Source of the DNA: Bacteroidota bacterium
GTDB lineage: Bacteria; Bacteroidota; Bacteroidia; Bacteroidales; Dysgonomonadaceae
Assembly: GCA_023388315.1 (NCBI GenBank)
Contig: JAEWGM010000009.1
Location: 26,416-90,415 of the forward strand
Reading direction: 5' to 3'
DNA: 64,000 nt
Positions within the stretch are counted from its first letter, which is position 1; each line of letters starts with the position of its first letter. The position numbers and the translations under genes were made by a program. The notes beneath the pieces are model-generated. The model ran no database searches and was not told the DNA's origin. It saw only the letters and a program-made list of their open reading frames with translations. Below are positions 8,036-16,545 of the stretch, piece by piece.

Positions 8036-8067
8036 CAAAAATAGAAATAATATTTGGCATGGAACAA
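8036..8067 (-). promoter_or_regulatory. Probable amidase promoter
   Basis: The minus strand has TATTTTTG (8043-8036, matching TAnnTTTG) with TTG at 8067-8065, 21 bases further upstream. The leader would be about 16 nt. The 20 bases 8036-8055 are the reverse complement of 1114-1133, the higBA promoter core. Confidence 0.55.
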
Positions 8068-8160
8068 TAATTAAACGTGCTCACCTCAAACATTTATCCA
8101 TCTTTCAAAGATTTTAACATGAAATTAATCTCTGTTTACACTTCGTGCGCAAGGAATAAA

Positions 8161-8185
8161 AAAAGCCGCGTTGTCAGCGGCTTTT
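8161..8185 (-). terminator. Terminator of the TlpA-type gene
   Basis: Perfect 9-bp arms AAAAGCCGC / GCGGCTTTT around a 7-base loop. On the minus strand a run of seven T follows. It lies 26 bases after the stop of the gene that ends at 8212. Confidence 0.85.
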
Positions 8186-8211
8186 CTATATTTTTCAAAA
8201 AAAAGGTGTTG

Positions 8212-9324
8212 TTAGTTCACTAACGCTCCAATTTTTTCGTCAAGTTCACTGCCTCTAAGGTTTTTCTCAAGGATTTTTCCATCTTTATCCAATAGAATCA
8301 TATGCGGAATTCCGTTGAAAGCATATAGCTCAACCACAGGGCTTTCCCAATATTTTAAGTCCGACATTTGAGGCCAAGTCATATTCAAATCTTTCAGGCC
8401 TTTCACCCAATCGTCATGATTCTGGTCGAGTGATACACCCACCACTTCAAAGTCTTTGTTTTTGTATTTTTTATATACATCCACAATGTACGGCATTTCG
8501 CGACGGCAAGGGCCACACCACGATGCCCAGAAATCCAACAACACATATTTGCCTTGTCCAACGTAATCGGAAAGCGACACATCGTTACCTTGCGGGTCTT
8601 TCATTGTGAAATCTACAAAGTTTTTGCCCACGGCTACGTTCTCTGCATTTTCAATGCGTCTTACAATGCGTTGAATGTTTTCGCGCGATCTGTATTCATC
8701 GTCGGCTAGCTTAAGAATTTCTTTTTGCTCTTCCAATTCAAACAAACCCGAAGTGGTCATGAAAATGTATTTACCGAGTTCGTTTTTCATGTTGTTTTTT
8801 ACGTAGTTCACATTTACATCGTAAATTTCATCTTGCAGCTTATCAAAAGTTTCTTTAATTTCGGCTTCCAGCGTATCGTTCATTGTTCCATCGGCTACCG
8901 CGCTGTTGTATTCGTCAATCACGCTTCTGGCGTCATTGTTTAAATCTCTTTGTTTCAAGCGGAAATCGGTGTAATCGTTATTTGCTCCGGTTCCTCTTAC
9001 CGTTACAACGGAATCAAATTTAATTTCGATGGTTCCCGGCTCAACTAACACAGGAATTCTGTTTTGTCCTTTGGGGTTTACGCTTTCGTCAATTAAGAAG
9101 AAACGCAAGAAAGTGGAATCGGCAACGCCTTTCATAGAGAATTTTCCGTCGGTGATAACCAGCGTATCCAGCGTGTTCATCTGATTGTCGCCCAGCGATT
9201 GAACGTACACGTTTTTGCCCTCGTAAGCGGGGTCAACAACCGTTCCGTTAATGGTATATTCTTTGTTATTTGTGCAAGACAGCAATACCACAGCCGCCAT
9301 ACATAAAAAGAGTAATTTTTTCAT
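8212..9324 (-). CDS. TlpA-like thioredoxin-fold lipoprotein with DUF4369
   Basis: A membrane-anchored thiol:disulfide protein facing the periplasm. Lipobox VLLSC puts the lipidated Cys at residue 17. Residues ~20-110 fit the DUF4369 beta-rich domain common in Bacteroidota, a helical linker follows, and the C-terminal AhpC/TSA-TlpA domain (~230-370) has the redox motif WASWCGPCRRE near 270. 370 residues is typical for this fused family. It is monocistronic with its own promoter (9355-9362) and terminator. The precise partner is unknown; such proteins reduce cytochrome-c maturation or other exported cysteines. Confidence 0.9.
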   Translation of the reverse strand: MKKLLFLCMAAVVLLSCTNNKEYTINGTVVDPAYEGKNVYVQSLGDNQMNTLDTLVITDGKFSMKGVADSTFLRFFLIDESVNPKGQNRIPVLVEPGTIEIKFDSVVTVRGTGANNDYTDFRLKQRDLNNDARSVIDEYNSAVADGTMNDTLEAEIKETFDKLQDEIYDVNVNYVKNNMKNELGKYIFMTTSGLFELEEQKEILKLADDEYRSRENIQRIVRRIENAENVAVGKNFVDFTMKDPQGNDVSLSDYVGQGKYVLLDFWASWCGPCRREMPYIVDVYKKYKNKDFEVVGVSLDQNHDDWVKGLKDLNMTWPQMSDLKYWESPVVELYAFNGIPHMILLDKDGKILEKNLRGSELDEKIGALVN

Positions 9325-9354
9325 TTTCTTTCTTTTTTAATTATTAAACAGCGG

Positions 9355-9362
9355 CAAAGATA
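9355..9362 (-). promoter_or_regulatory. Probable promoter -7 element of the TlpA-type gene
   Basis: TATCTTTG on the minus strand matches TAnnTTTG, about 30 bases before the ATG at 9324. No -33 TTTG was seen at 19 bases. Confidence 0.5.
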
Positions 9363-9460
9363 CGCAAAAAGTAAATGTGAGTAAGCATTTTATCTATTTT
9401 TTTTGATGCAAACAATATAAAAAGGATTTAATCGTTAATACAATATCTAACACATATACA

Positions 9461-9613
9461 ATGAGTTTTTACGATTACAAAGCGAAGAAATTAAAAAAGT
9501 GCGGAAAACCCGATGCACCGTCGGAGGTAACATTACAAATTATTCGGCAATTTGCCCGAACGTGCACCGATACGAAAACCGAAATTCCGCTCACACATTT
9601 TATTTTAAATTGA
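9461..9613 (+). CDS. Small ORF of 50 residues, function unknown
   Basis: I translated a complete ORF, ATG at 9461 to TGA at 9613. It begins MSFYDYKAKKLKKCGKPDAP and continues with a hydrophilic helix-like part (LQIIRQFARTC) before ending HFILN. It has two cysteines about 20 residues apart, no signal peptide and no membrane segment. It is basic in its N-terminal half. Codon use (GCG, AAA, CCG, ACG) resembles the neighbouring core genes. It lies in a 366-base gap between divergent genes. I recognise no family with confidence; the protein-like composition argues it is real. Confidence 0.55.
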   Translation: MSFYDYKAKKLKKCGKPDAPSEVTLQIIRQFARTCTDTKTEIPLTHFILN

Positions 9614-9660
9614 CGCCGAAGTCCGTCCCAACTTGTCTTTTTTTATAACCATTTTTTATC

Positions 9661-9668
9661 TACCTTTG
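9661..9668 (+). promoter_or_regulatory. Probable rpe promoter -7 element
   Basis: TACCTTTG matches TAnnTTTG, 22 bases before the rpe ATG. A TTG at 9633-9635 is a possible but distant -33 element. Confidence 0.5.
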
Positions 9669-9690
9669 AGAATCTAAATATTCTCAACCT

Positions 9691-10341
9691 ATGAGCACGT
9701 TAGTAGCCCCATCGTTATTATCCGCCAACTTTCTTCAACTGGAAAAAGACATAGAAATGTTGAATGAAAGCGAAGCCGATTGGATTCACTTAGACATTAT
9801 GGACGGCGTTTTCGTTCCCAATATCTCCTTTGGTTTTCCGGTGATAAATTTGCTTAAAAAAATCACCAACAAGCCATTAGACGCGCATTTAATGATTGTA
9901 CAACCGGAAAAATTCATCAACGAAGTGGCTGCAGCCGGCGTTACCTATATGAACGTGCACTTTGAAGCGTGTACGCATTTAAACCGTGTGGTGCAACAGA
10001 TTCGTGAAAAAGGAATGAAAACGGGCGTCACATTAAATCCGCACACACCCGTAGCTTTGCTGGAAGATATTTTACCGGAATTGGATATGGTGCTGCTTAT
10101 GTCGGTAAATCCGGGCTTCGGCGGACAAAAATTCATCGACAACACGGTAAAAAAAGTGGCGCAACTCAAAGAATTGATTTTAAAACAAAATGCCACCACC
10201 CTTATTGAAGTGGATGGCGGCGTGAATTTGGAAACCGGCAAACGGCTTGTGGACGCCGGTGCCGATGTGCTTGTTGCGGGAAGTTTTGTTTTTTCGTCTG
10301 AAAACCCCAAAGAAACCATCCGTCAACTGAAGTTGTTGTAG
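9691..10341 (+). CDS. rpe: Ribulose-phosphate 3-epimerase
   Basis: Interconverts ribulose 5-phosphate and xylulose 5-phosphate in the pentose phosphate pathway. 216 residues, a full TIM barrel: APSLLSANFLQLEKDI at the start, HLDIMDGVFVPNISFG with the metal-binding His/Asp, DAHLMI, LMSVNPGFGGQKF and EVDGGVN near the C-terminus. All expected catalytic and metal residues are visible. It is followed after 46 bases by comEC. Confidence 0.96.
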   Translation: MSTLVAPSLLSANFLQLEKDIEMLNESEADWIHLDIMDGVFVPNISFGFPVINLLKKITNKPLDAHLMIVQPEKFINEVAAAGVTYMNVHFEACTHLNRVVQQIREKGMKTGVTLNPHTPVALLEDILPELDMVLLMSVNPGFGGQKFIDNTVKKVAQLKELILKQNATTLIEVDGGVNLETGKRLVDAGADVLVAGSFVFSSENPKETIRQLKLL

Positions 10342-10387
10342 TTTTTAATGGATTGCTTTTTCTATCGTTCTTTTAACGCACAAAAAA

Positions 10388-12352
10388 ATGAACGAACTCA
10401 TTGGAAAAACACCTTTTATCAGGCTATTGATCCCCTTCATAGCCGGTATTTTAGCATGCACTTTTCTTCCTCCAATGGGTGCATACGGAATTTGGTTTGC
10501 CATTTCGGGGCTGGCTTTTATGCTTGTGTCTTTTTTTATTCAGAAGCAATACCAGTTTAATTTTCGATGGGTTTTCGGTGCCGGCGTGAATCTCTTTCTC
10601 TTTTCCATCGCGCTGTTGACGTGCGAAGATTTTCAAAATCGCACGGCGTTTACGTTCTCGCGCAATGATGCCTTCTACACAGGCGTAATTATGGATATAC
10701 CGGAATTGAAGCCGCGCTCCATTGCCTGCAACGTGAGAACCACTTATCCCCAACAAAAGAAAGTGGTGCTGTATTTTCAACAAACCGATGAAGCTTTTGG
10801 CTTGCAGCCGGGCGATGAAATTGTTTTTTCGGCACGCATGCAACCGTTTAAAAACTTCGGCAATCCCGATGATTTTGATTACGAGAGATTTATGCAAACA
10901 AAAGGTTTCACCGGTTCCGCTTATATTGCAGGCTCAAATTGGCAAAAAACAGAAAAACAAACCCTCACACCATACATTTTGGCGCAACGCACCCGACAAA
11001 AAGCGCTGAAAATTTATCAATCTTTTCAATTGAACCCCGATGCCTTGGCATTTGTTTCGGCTCTCACACTGGGTTACAAAGCCGATTTAACCGACTCGCT
11101 GCGAGACGCGTTTCGCGCTGCGGGCACATCGCATGTGCTGGCGGTGAGCGGCCTGCATGTAGCAATTATTTACATCATTATCAATCTTTTGTTTTCATTT
11201 CTGGGAAACACGGGGAAACCCTATGTTTTGAGGCAATGGCTGGTGATTGTTGTGTTGTGGGCATATGTTTTTATCACGGGTTTATCTGTTTCCGTGATCA
11301 GGGCGGCCGTTATGCTCACTCTTTTTTGTTTTACCAACATACGAAAAAGAAAAGGATTTACCTACAACACCCTCGCGGTGGCGGCGTTTGCTATTTTGCT
11401 TTTCCGCCCGCTGAGTTTGTTTGAAGTGGGATTTCAAATGAGTTTTGCCGCCGTTTTAGCCATTTTGTTTTTTCAACCAAAAATTAAAACTTGGTACACG
11501 CCACAAAACAAGTTTACCACTTATATGTGGAACCTGTTTGCGGCTTCTCTATCGGCACAATTGGGCGTTTTTCCGTTGGTTCTTCATTATTTTGGCACTT
11601 TTCCCACCTATTTTTTCGCCACCAATTTGCTGATTGTGCCGTTGATTGGGATTGTTATGTATGCCACGCTGCCGTTGGTTTTTTTGAACGTACTCACGCC
11701 GATGAATTGGGCTGCAATCGATTTGCTGGCCACTATTTTTCGTTTTATTCTAAAAACGCTGATAGAGGTTACCCTGCGTATTGTTTATGTAACCGAAACA
11801 CTTCCTTTTGCCGAACTATCAGGCAAATACATCTCCGCGCTGCAAACCGTTTTAATCATCGCGTTCATTTTTTTCTTCACTCAATTTCTACAAACAAAGC
11901 GTGCTCGCCAATTGCTTATAGCCGCCATCGCGACTCTCTGTTTTTTGTTGGTGGATACGTACGAAATAGCACGTCGCTCGGCACCGGAGCTGGTGGTTTT
12001 CAACACCGCCGGAAGCAGTGAGATTGGGTGGTTCTATAACGCTCAACGTCACGCTACAACATTTCCCGAAAATGGATTTATCGCGCATCCCAGTAAGCGC
12101 GTTGTGCGTCTGTCGGAAAATGTTTTCGACCACGTAGTTACAGACCAACCGTTTGCTGTGGACGTATTAATATTGTCGCAAAACCAAGATTTTAACCTGA
12201 CGGCATTGTTGCAGATTTTCGACCCGGCGGTTATTGTTATCGACAGCTCTGTTCCGCGGTTTGTCGCGGGCAGAATAGCAAACGAAAGCCGAAAAATGGG
12301 AATTCCGCTGCACGACGTAACGCAAATGGGCGCCTATTTCATAAATTTTTAG
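10388..12352 (+). CDS. comEC: ComEC/Rec2 family DNA-uptake channel protein
   Basis: Inner-membrane protein proposed to carry single-stranded DNA into the cytoplasm during transformation. 654 residues: N-terminal membrane helices and a DUF4131-type soluble part (~30-190), then the Competence domain with many hydrophobic helices (~215-510), including the signature SHVLAVSGLHVAII. The C-terminal ~110 residues are soluble but lack an HxHxDH metallo-beta-lactamase motif, so the nuclease-like domain found in Bacillus ComEC is absent or degenerate. A promoter for the next gene overlaps its stop. Confidence 0.9.
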   Translation: MNELIGKTPFIRLLIPFIAGILACTFLPPMGAYGIWFAISGLAFMLVSFFIQKQYQFNFRWVFGAGVNLFLFSIALLTCEDFQNRTAFTFSRNDAFYTGVIMDIPELKPRSIACNVRTTYPQQKKVVLYFQQTDEAFGLQPGDEIVFSARMQPFKNFGNPDDFDYERFMQTKGFTGSAYIAGSNWQKTEKQTLTPYILAQRTRQKALKIYQSFQLNPDALAFVSALTLGYKADLTDSLRDAFRAAGTSHVLAVSGLHVAIIYIIINLLFSFLGNTGKPYVLRQWLVIVVLWAYVFITGLSVSVIRAAVMLTLFCFTNIRKRKGFTYNTLAVAAFAILLFRPLSLFEVGFQMSFAAVLAILFFQPKIKTWYTPQNKFTTYMWNLFAASLSAQLGVFPLVLHYFGTFPTYFFATNLLIVPLIGIVMYATLPLVFLNVLTPMNWAAIDLLATIFRFILKTLIEVTLRIVYVTETLPFAELSGKYISALQTVLIIAFIFFFTQFLQTKRARQLLIAAIATLCFLLVDTYEIARRSAPELVVFNTAGSSEIGWFYNAQRHATTFPENGFIAHPSKRVVRLSENVFDHVVTDQPFAVDVLILSQNQDFNLTALLQIFDPAVIVIDSSVPRFVAGRIANESRKMGIPLHDVTQMGAYFINF

Positions 12353-12360
12353 TAATTTTG
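12353..12360 (+). promoter_or_regulatory. Probable promoter -7 element of the DHH gene
   Basis: TAATTTTG matches TAnnTTTG, directly after the comEC stop and 42 bases before the next ATG. Confidence 0.4.
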
Positions 12361-12402
12361 CTATTCGCTAAAAATCGAAAAAGATAAATTGCTAAGCCAC
12401 TT

Positions 12403-13461
12403 ATGATATACCCGCAAATTATTTCGGATGTGATTGACGCATCAAAAATTGAGGAAACCATGCGCCTCATCAACGAATCGGAAAAAATAGTAATCACCAC
12501 ACACCTCTCTCCCGATGGCGATGCATTAGGCTCATCCTTAGCCCTATATCATTTTCTAAAAACGAAAGGGAAAAGCGTTAAACTAATAGTTCCCAATTCG
12601 TTTCCCTATTTCTTGAAATGGATGCATGGCGCCGATGAAATTGAAGTGTTTGAATACAATCCGCCCGCGGGACAGCATATCATAGCGAATGCCGACCTCA
12701 TTTTTTCGCTCGATTACAACATTCCCAAACGGGTGGGCGCTATGGGCCCGTTTTTGGAAAAAGCGAAGGCTAAAAAAGTGCTCATTGACCACCACCTGTT
12801 TCCCGGAGAAATATTTGACGTGGTAATTTCCTATCCGGAGATCTCTTCCACATCGGAACTGGTTTTTCGGTTTCTGTTTCAAGCAGGGAAGTACGATGAA
12901 ATATCGCAAGTGGAAGCCGAATGCATTTACTGCGGCATGATGACCGATACCGGTGCCTTCACATTCAACTCAAGCGATCCGGAAATTTACGAAATCATTA
13001 GTTTGTTGCTTCGCAAGAAAATAGACAAAGACCTCATCTACAACAATGTGTTCAACAATTATTCCGAGCATCGTTTTCGGTTGCTGGGCTTCACGCTGGC
13101 GGAACGCATGGTTCTTTTTCCCGAACACCACGCCGCCCTGCTTTACCTTTCACGCGAAGACCAAAAACAATTTACATTCAGCAAAGGCGATACGGAAGGC
13201 TTTGTGAATTATCCGCTTAGCATTAAAAACATTATTTTTTCGGCCTTCATTCGCGAAGATGAGGAGTTAATTAAAATTTCGTTGCGTTCGCAAAAAGATT
13301 TCCCCGTCAACGAGTTCGCGGCGGATTTTTTCAACGGAGGCGGGCATTTAAACGCAGCCGGAGGAGAGTTTTACGGAACCATGGAAGAAGCCATTCAGCT
13401 TTTTGAAACCGGTTTAGAAAAATATTCCACCGCCCTGAAAGAAGAAAACCGCAAGCTTTAA
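12403..13461 (+). CDS. DHH/DHHA1 phosphoesterase (NrnA-like)
   Basis: Cytoplasmic enzyme of the NrnA type, which degrades very short RNA (nanoRNA), pAp or linear cyclic-dinucleotide products. 352 residues: the DHH domain carries ITTHLSPDGDALGSS (metal Asp/His), IDHHLFPG and a later MTDTGAF; the C-terminal DHHA1 domain has FFNGGGHLNAAGG. All signature segments are present. NrnA proteins are usually 310-340 residues, so length is normal. cdaA (22127-22891) makes c-di-AMP in the same organism, but a functional link is only inference. Confidence 0.9.
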   Translation: MIYPQIISDVIDASKIEETMRLINESEKIVITTHLSPDGDALGSSLALYHFLKTKGKSVKLIVPNSFPYFLKWMHGADEIEVFEYNPPAGQHIIANADLIFSLDYNIPKRVGAMGPFLEKAKAKKVLIDHHLFPGEIFDVVISYPEISSTSELVFRFLFQAGKYDEISQVEAECIYCGMMTDTGAFTFNSSDPEIYEIISLLLRKKIDKDLIYNNVFNNYSEHRFRLLGFTLAERMVLFPEHHAALLYLSREDQKQFTFSKGDTEGFVNYPLSIKNIIFSAFIREDEELIKISLRSQKDFPVNEFAADFFNGGGHLNAAGGEFYGTMEEAIQLFETGLEKYSTALKEENRKL

Positions 13462-13536
13462 TCCACTATTTTTCCTTATTTAAGAATAGATAATGTTTAT
13501 TTAAACACAATTACTCTTTTTTTAAAGCGGATTGTG

Positions 13537-13544
13537 TAAATTTG
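13537..13544 (+). promoter_or_regulatory. Probable promoter -7 element of the DUF4827 gene
   Basis: TAAATTTG matches TAnnTTTG, 28 bases before the ATG at 13573. Confidence 0.45.
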
Positions 13545-13572
13545 TAGCCAATTTACTTAACGAGAAAAAATT

Positions 13573-14145
13573 ATGAAGAAATTAAGCGCCTATATCGTGT
13601 TGTTTGCAGGCCTGATGTTGTTGACGATGGCTTGTAACAAACGAAAAACATATGCCGACCATTTGAAGGATGAAAAAAAGGCCATCGATTTGTTTATTTC
13701 AAAAAACAACCTGTCCATTTTAAAAGATTATCCCTCAAGCGGCACATTCAAACCCAACGAATTTTACAGAGACCCTGGCACGGGCGTCTATTTCAATATC
13801 ATCGACAAAGGCACCTCAGACACCGTTCAATTGAACGAAGAAGTGTATGTGAGGTTTAGCGGCTTAAAATACTTCATGGAGAATGACACGCTCACATACA
13901 ACAACAACGATACGGACAGAAGCCCGTTCCCGGAAACGATTGTTTACAAAGGCCCCGTAAACTTTATGACCCGCACATTGTATCAAACGAGCACTCCCGC
14001 TTTTGTGGTGCCCTTAAAACATTTGGGTCACGGCGGAAAAGCCAAAATGATTGTGCCGTTTAATATGGGCTCACAATACGATGTAAGAAATTACCAACCC
14101 ACTTATTACGAAAACGTAGAATACAGGTTCGAGTCACAAAAATAA
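13573..14145 (+). CDS. DUF4827-type lipoprotein
   Basis: A 190-residue predicted lipoprotein: hydrophobic N-terminus and a Cys at residue 21 (LLTMACNK). The mature part begins with a helical segment (KTYADHLKDEKKAIDLFISK) followed by a beta-rich region, ending in VPLKHLGHGGKAKMIVPFNM, which resembles FKBP-type folds; Bacteroidales proteins of this shape are annotated DUF4827. No catalytic residues can be assigned. It is 9 bases upstream of glmM, so the two are probably co-transcribed, but no shared role is evident. Confidence 0.75.
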   Translation: MKKLSAYIVLFAGLMLLTMACNKRKTYADHLKDEKKAIDLFISKNNLSILKDYPSSGTFKPNEFYRDPGTGVYFNIIDKGTSDTVQLNEEVYVRFSGLKYFMENDTLTYNNNDTDRSPFPETIVYKGPVNFMTRTLYQTSTPAFVVPLKHLGHGGKAKMIVPFNMGSQYDVRNYQPTYYENVEYRFESQK

Positions 14146-14154
14146 GAAGCATAA

Positions 14155-15537
14155 ATGAGTTTAATTAAATCCATTTCCGGCATTAGAGGCACCATTGGCG
14201 GCAACGTGGGCGAAAATCTCACTCCGCTTGACATTGTGAAATTCACTGCCGCGTACGCCACTTTCATTAAGGCAGAGTCTAAAACCGACAAACCCAAGAT
14301 TGTAGTTGGACGCGATGCGCGCATGTCGGGCACCATGGTACACAGCATTCTCACCGGCACGCTCTTGGGAATGGGATGCGATGTGGTTGACCTTGGCTTA
14401 GCTACCACACCCACCACCGAAATAGCGGTAGTGAAAGAGAACGCGTCGGGTGGCATCATCATCACGGCAAGCCACAATCCGAAACAATGGAACGCGCTTA
14501 AGTTGCTGGATCATAACGGAGAGTTTTTGAATGCCGAACAAGGCGCGGAAATATTACGGATTGCCGAATCGGAAGATTTTACTTTCGCCGAGGTGGATAA
14601 TTTGGGAGCCCTGTCGCAAAAGCAATATTTGCATCAGCACATTCAAGACGTGCTCTCGCTGGAATTGGTGGATGTGGAAGCTATTAAAGCGGCCAATTTG
14701 CGCGTAGCCATCGATTGCGTAAACTCCGTGGGCGGAATAGCCATTCCCGAGTTGCTCTACGCGCTGGGCGTGAAAGAGATTTTCAAGCTTCATTGCGCGC
14801 CGCACGGCAATTTTTCACACAATCCCGAACCGCTCCCCGCGCACCTCACCGAATTGGCATCGTTGATGAAAAGTTCAAAAGCGTCGGTTGGTTTTGCCGT
14901 TGATCCCGATGTGGACCGCTTGGCCATTTATTGCGAAAACGGAGAACCGTTCGGCGAAGAATATACACTGGTAGCTATTTCGGATTACGTACTTCAACAC
15001 ACGCCCGGCAACACTGTGTCAAACCTGAGTTCTACCCGCGCTCTGCGCGACGTTACCACCCAACACGGAGGGGAATACCACGCCGCGGCGGTGGGCGAAG
15101 TGAACGTGGTTACCAAAATGAAAGAAACAAATGCCGTGATTGGCGGTGAAGGCAATGGCGGTGTAATTTATCCCGCATCGCATTACGGACGCGACGCGTT
15201 GGTGGGCATTGCATTGTTCCTCACCTATTTGGCTAAATCGGGCAAAACACCCACCGAACTAAAAGCATCCTACCCCGCCTATTTTATGGCGAAACAAAAA
15301 GTGGAACTCACACCCGATATCGACACGGACGCGGTGCTGGAAAAAATGAAAGAAAAATTCAGCGGCGAAAAAGTAACCGATATCGATGGCGTGAAAATCG
15401 ATTTCACCGACAAATGGGTGCATATGCGCAAATCCAACACCGAGCCCATCATCCGCATTTATTCCGAAGCCGGCTCGCAAGAAGAAGCGGAAGAAATTGG
15501 CAAACAAGTAATTGACATGATCAAAGAACTGGCATAA
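14155..15537 (+). CDS. glmM: Phosphoglucosamine mutase
   Basis: Converts glucosamine 6-phosphate to glucosamine 1-phosphate for UDP-GlcNAc, peptidoglycan and LPS synthesis. 460 residues in the alpha-D-phosphohexomutase family: SGIRGTIGG near the start, the phosphoserine loop ITASHNPKQWNALK (Ser about 105), metal loop VDPDVDRLA, sugar-binding GGEGNGGVIYP, and the phosphate-binding C-terminus RKSNTEPIIRIYSE. The NGGV form (not SGH) and the N-terminus fit GlmM rather than PMM/PGM, though a dual-specificity enzyme is possible. A strong hairpin terminator follows. Confidence 0.9.
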   Translation: MSLIKSISGIRGTIGGNVGENLTPLDIVKFTAAYATFIKAESKTDKPKIVVGRDARMSGTMVHSILTGTLLGMGCDVVDLGLATTPTTEIAVVKENASGGIIITASHNPKQWNALKLLDHNGEFLNAEQGAEILRIAESEDFTFAEVDNLGALSQKQYLHQHIQDVLSLELVDVEAIKAANLRVAIDCVNSVGGIAIPELLYALGVKEIFKLHCAPHGNFSHNPEPLPAHLTELASLMKSSKASVGFAVDPDVDRLAIYCENGEPFGEEYTLVAISDYVLQHTPGNTVSNLSSTRALRDVTTQHGGEYHAAAVGEVNVVTKMKETNAVIGGEGNGGVIYPASHYGRDALVGIALFLTYLAKSGKTPTELKASYPAYFMAKQKVELTPDIDTDAVLEKMKEKFSGEKVTDIDGVKIDFTDKWVHMRKSNTEPIIRIYSEAGSQEEAEEIGKQVIDMIKELA

Positions 15538-15555
15538 AAACGAAAATGGTTTAGC

Positions 15556-15607
15556 AATTACCGTAAATTAAACCACGACAAGTAGTTTTATTTGCGGTAA
15601 TTTTTTT
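15556..15607 (+). terminator. Terminator after glmM
   Basis: A 17-bp imperfect stem (AATTACCGTAAATTAAA pairing with TTTTATTTGCGGTAATT) with a 14-base loop and a run of T at 15599-15607, 18 bases after the glmM stop. Confidence 0.8.
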
Positions 15608-15625
15608 ATAAAGGGTATTGGAGCA

Positions 15626-16459
15626 ATGAAAGAAAGTTTAATCAGCAATGATGAGATACGGAATTTTCACCCCATATTCAGAGGGAAGAACGGCGATACA
15701 TTCATAAAATGGGGAAAGGCGCTAACAGGACTAAACAAAGCCTGCGAGGTGTATGACCGATCCAAACATTTATCGGGCGTGGCTTTCACCACCGATTTAC
15801 TGGATAAACTGGAATTGGAGCGCACCGTTGTAAACGCCGAAGTGCTGGAGCAATTCAAAGGCAAGCCGTTTATTACGGTGTCAAACCACCCCAACGGACA
15901 TGTAGATGGCATCGCGCTGATTGAAACGGTGGCATCGCGCGCAGAGAACTTTAAAGTGATGGTAAACTTCATTTTAGGAATGGTGGACACGATGGACGAA
16001 AACTTCATTAAAGTAAGCCCATATACTCACACCGATAAAATGAAACACATTTCACTATCGGGCATCAAAGAGTGTATCAATCATTTACACTCCGGATATC
16101 CGTTGGGGTTTTTTCCCGCGGGATCGGTCTCGAGGCTCAAGTTGCGCAACGGTAAGTTTATGATTCACGACCGGGAATGGCAAGCATCCGTTATGAAAAT
16201 CATCCGGAAAGCCAACGTGCCGGTTATTCCCATTCACATCAATTGCCGAAACAGTTATGGCTTTTATGCCACCCGGTTCATTAACTGGATGCTGCAAACG
16301 CTGGTGCTTTGCCACGAGCTGAAGAATAAAAAAGGCAAAAAAATGGTGCTCACCGTGGGCGACCCCATTTTACCCGAAACCATAAGACAATACACAGACA
16401 CCGACAAATTGGCAGATTTTTTGCGCGAAAAGACCTACGCCTTGGCAAAAAAAAGGTAA
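15626..16459 (+). CDS. Lysophospholipid/glycerol acyltransferase family protein
   Basis: Probably transfers an acyl chain to a lipid at the inner membrane. The 277-residue protein has the acyltransferase core: ITVSNHPNGHVDGIAL (catalytic His/Asp, spaced as in the Bacteroidota NHP-GG-DG subfamily but with His in place of the second Gly), then GFFPAGSVSR, equivalent to the FPEGTRS phosphate-binding motif. No signal peptide and no long hydrophobic stretch. It precedes the sigma54-type activator. An ornithine- or serine-lipid acyltransferase is also possible; the substrate cannot be told from sequence. Confidence 0.8.
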   Translation: MKESLISNDEIRNFHPIFRGKNGDTFIKWGKALTGLNKACEVYDRSKHLSGVAFTTDLLDKLELERTVVNAEVLEQFKGKPFITVSNHPNGHVDGIALIETVASRAENFKVMVNFILGMVDTMDENFIKVSPYTHTDKMKHISLSGIKECINHLHSGYPLGFFPAGSVSRLKLRNGKFMIHDREWQASVMKIIRKANVPVIPIHINCRNSYGFYATRFINWMLQTLVLCHELKNKKGKKMVLTVGDPILPETIRQYTDTDKLADFLREKTYALAKKR

Positions 16460-16464
16460 CTTTG
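16457..16464 (+). promoter_or_regulatory. Possible promoter -7 element of the sigma54-activator operon
   Basis: TAACTTTG matches TAnnTTTG and overlaps the acyltransferase stop; the leader to the ATG at 16546 would be about 75 nt. Confidence 0.35.
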
Positions 16465-16545
16465 TGAGCAAACGTTATCAAAAATCACAATGTTTCGTAC
16501 CGAATGAGTGAAACTCTCTCATCATTTTCTTAACGACGAAAAAGA

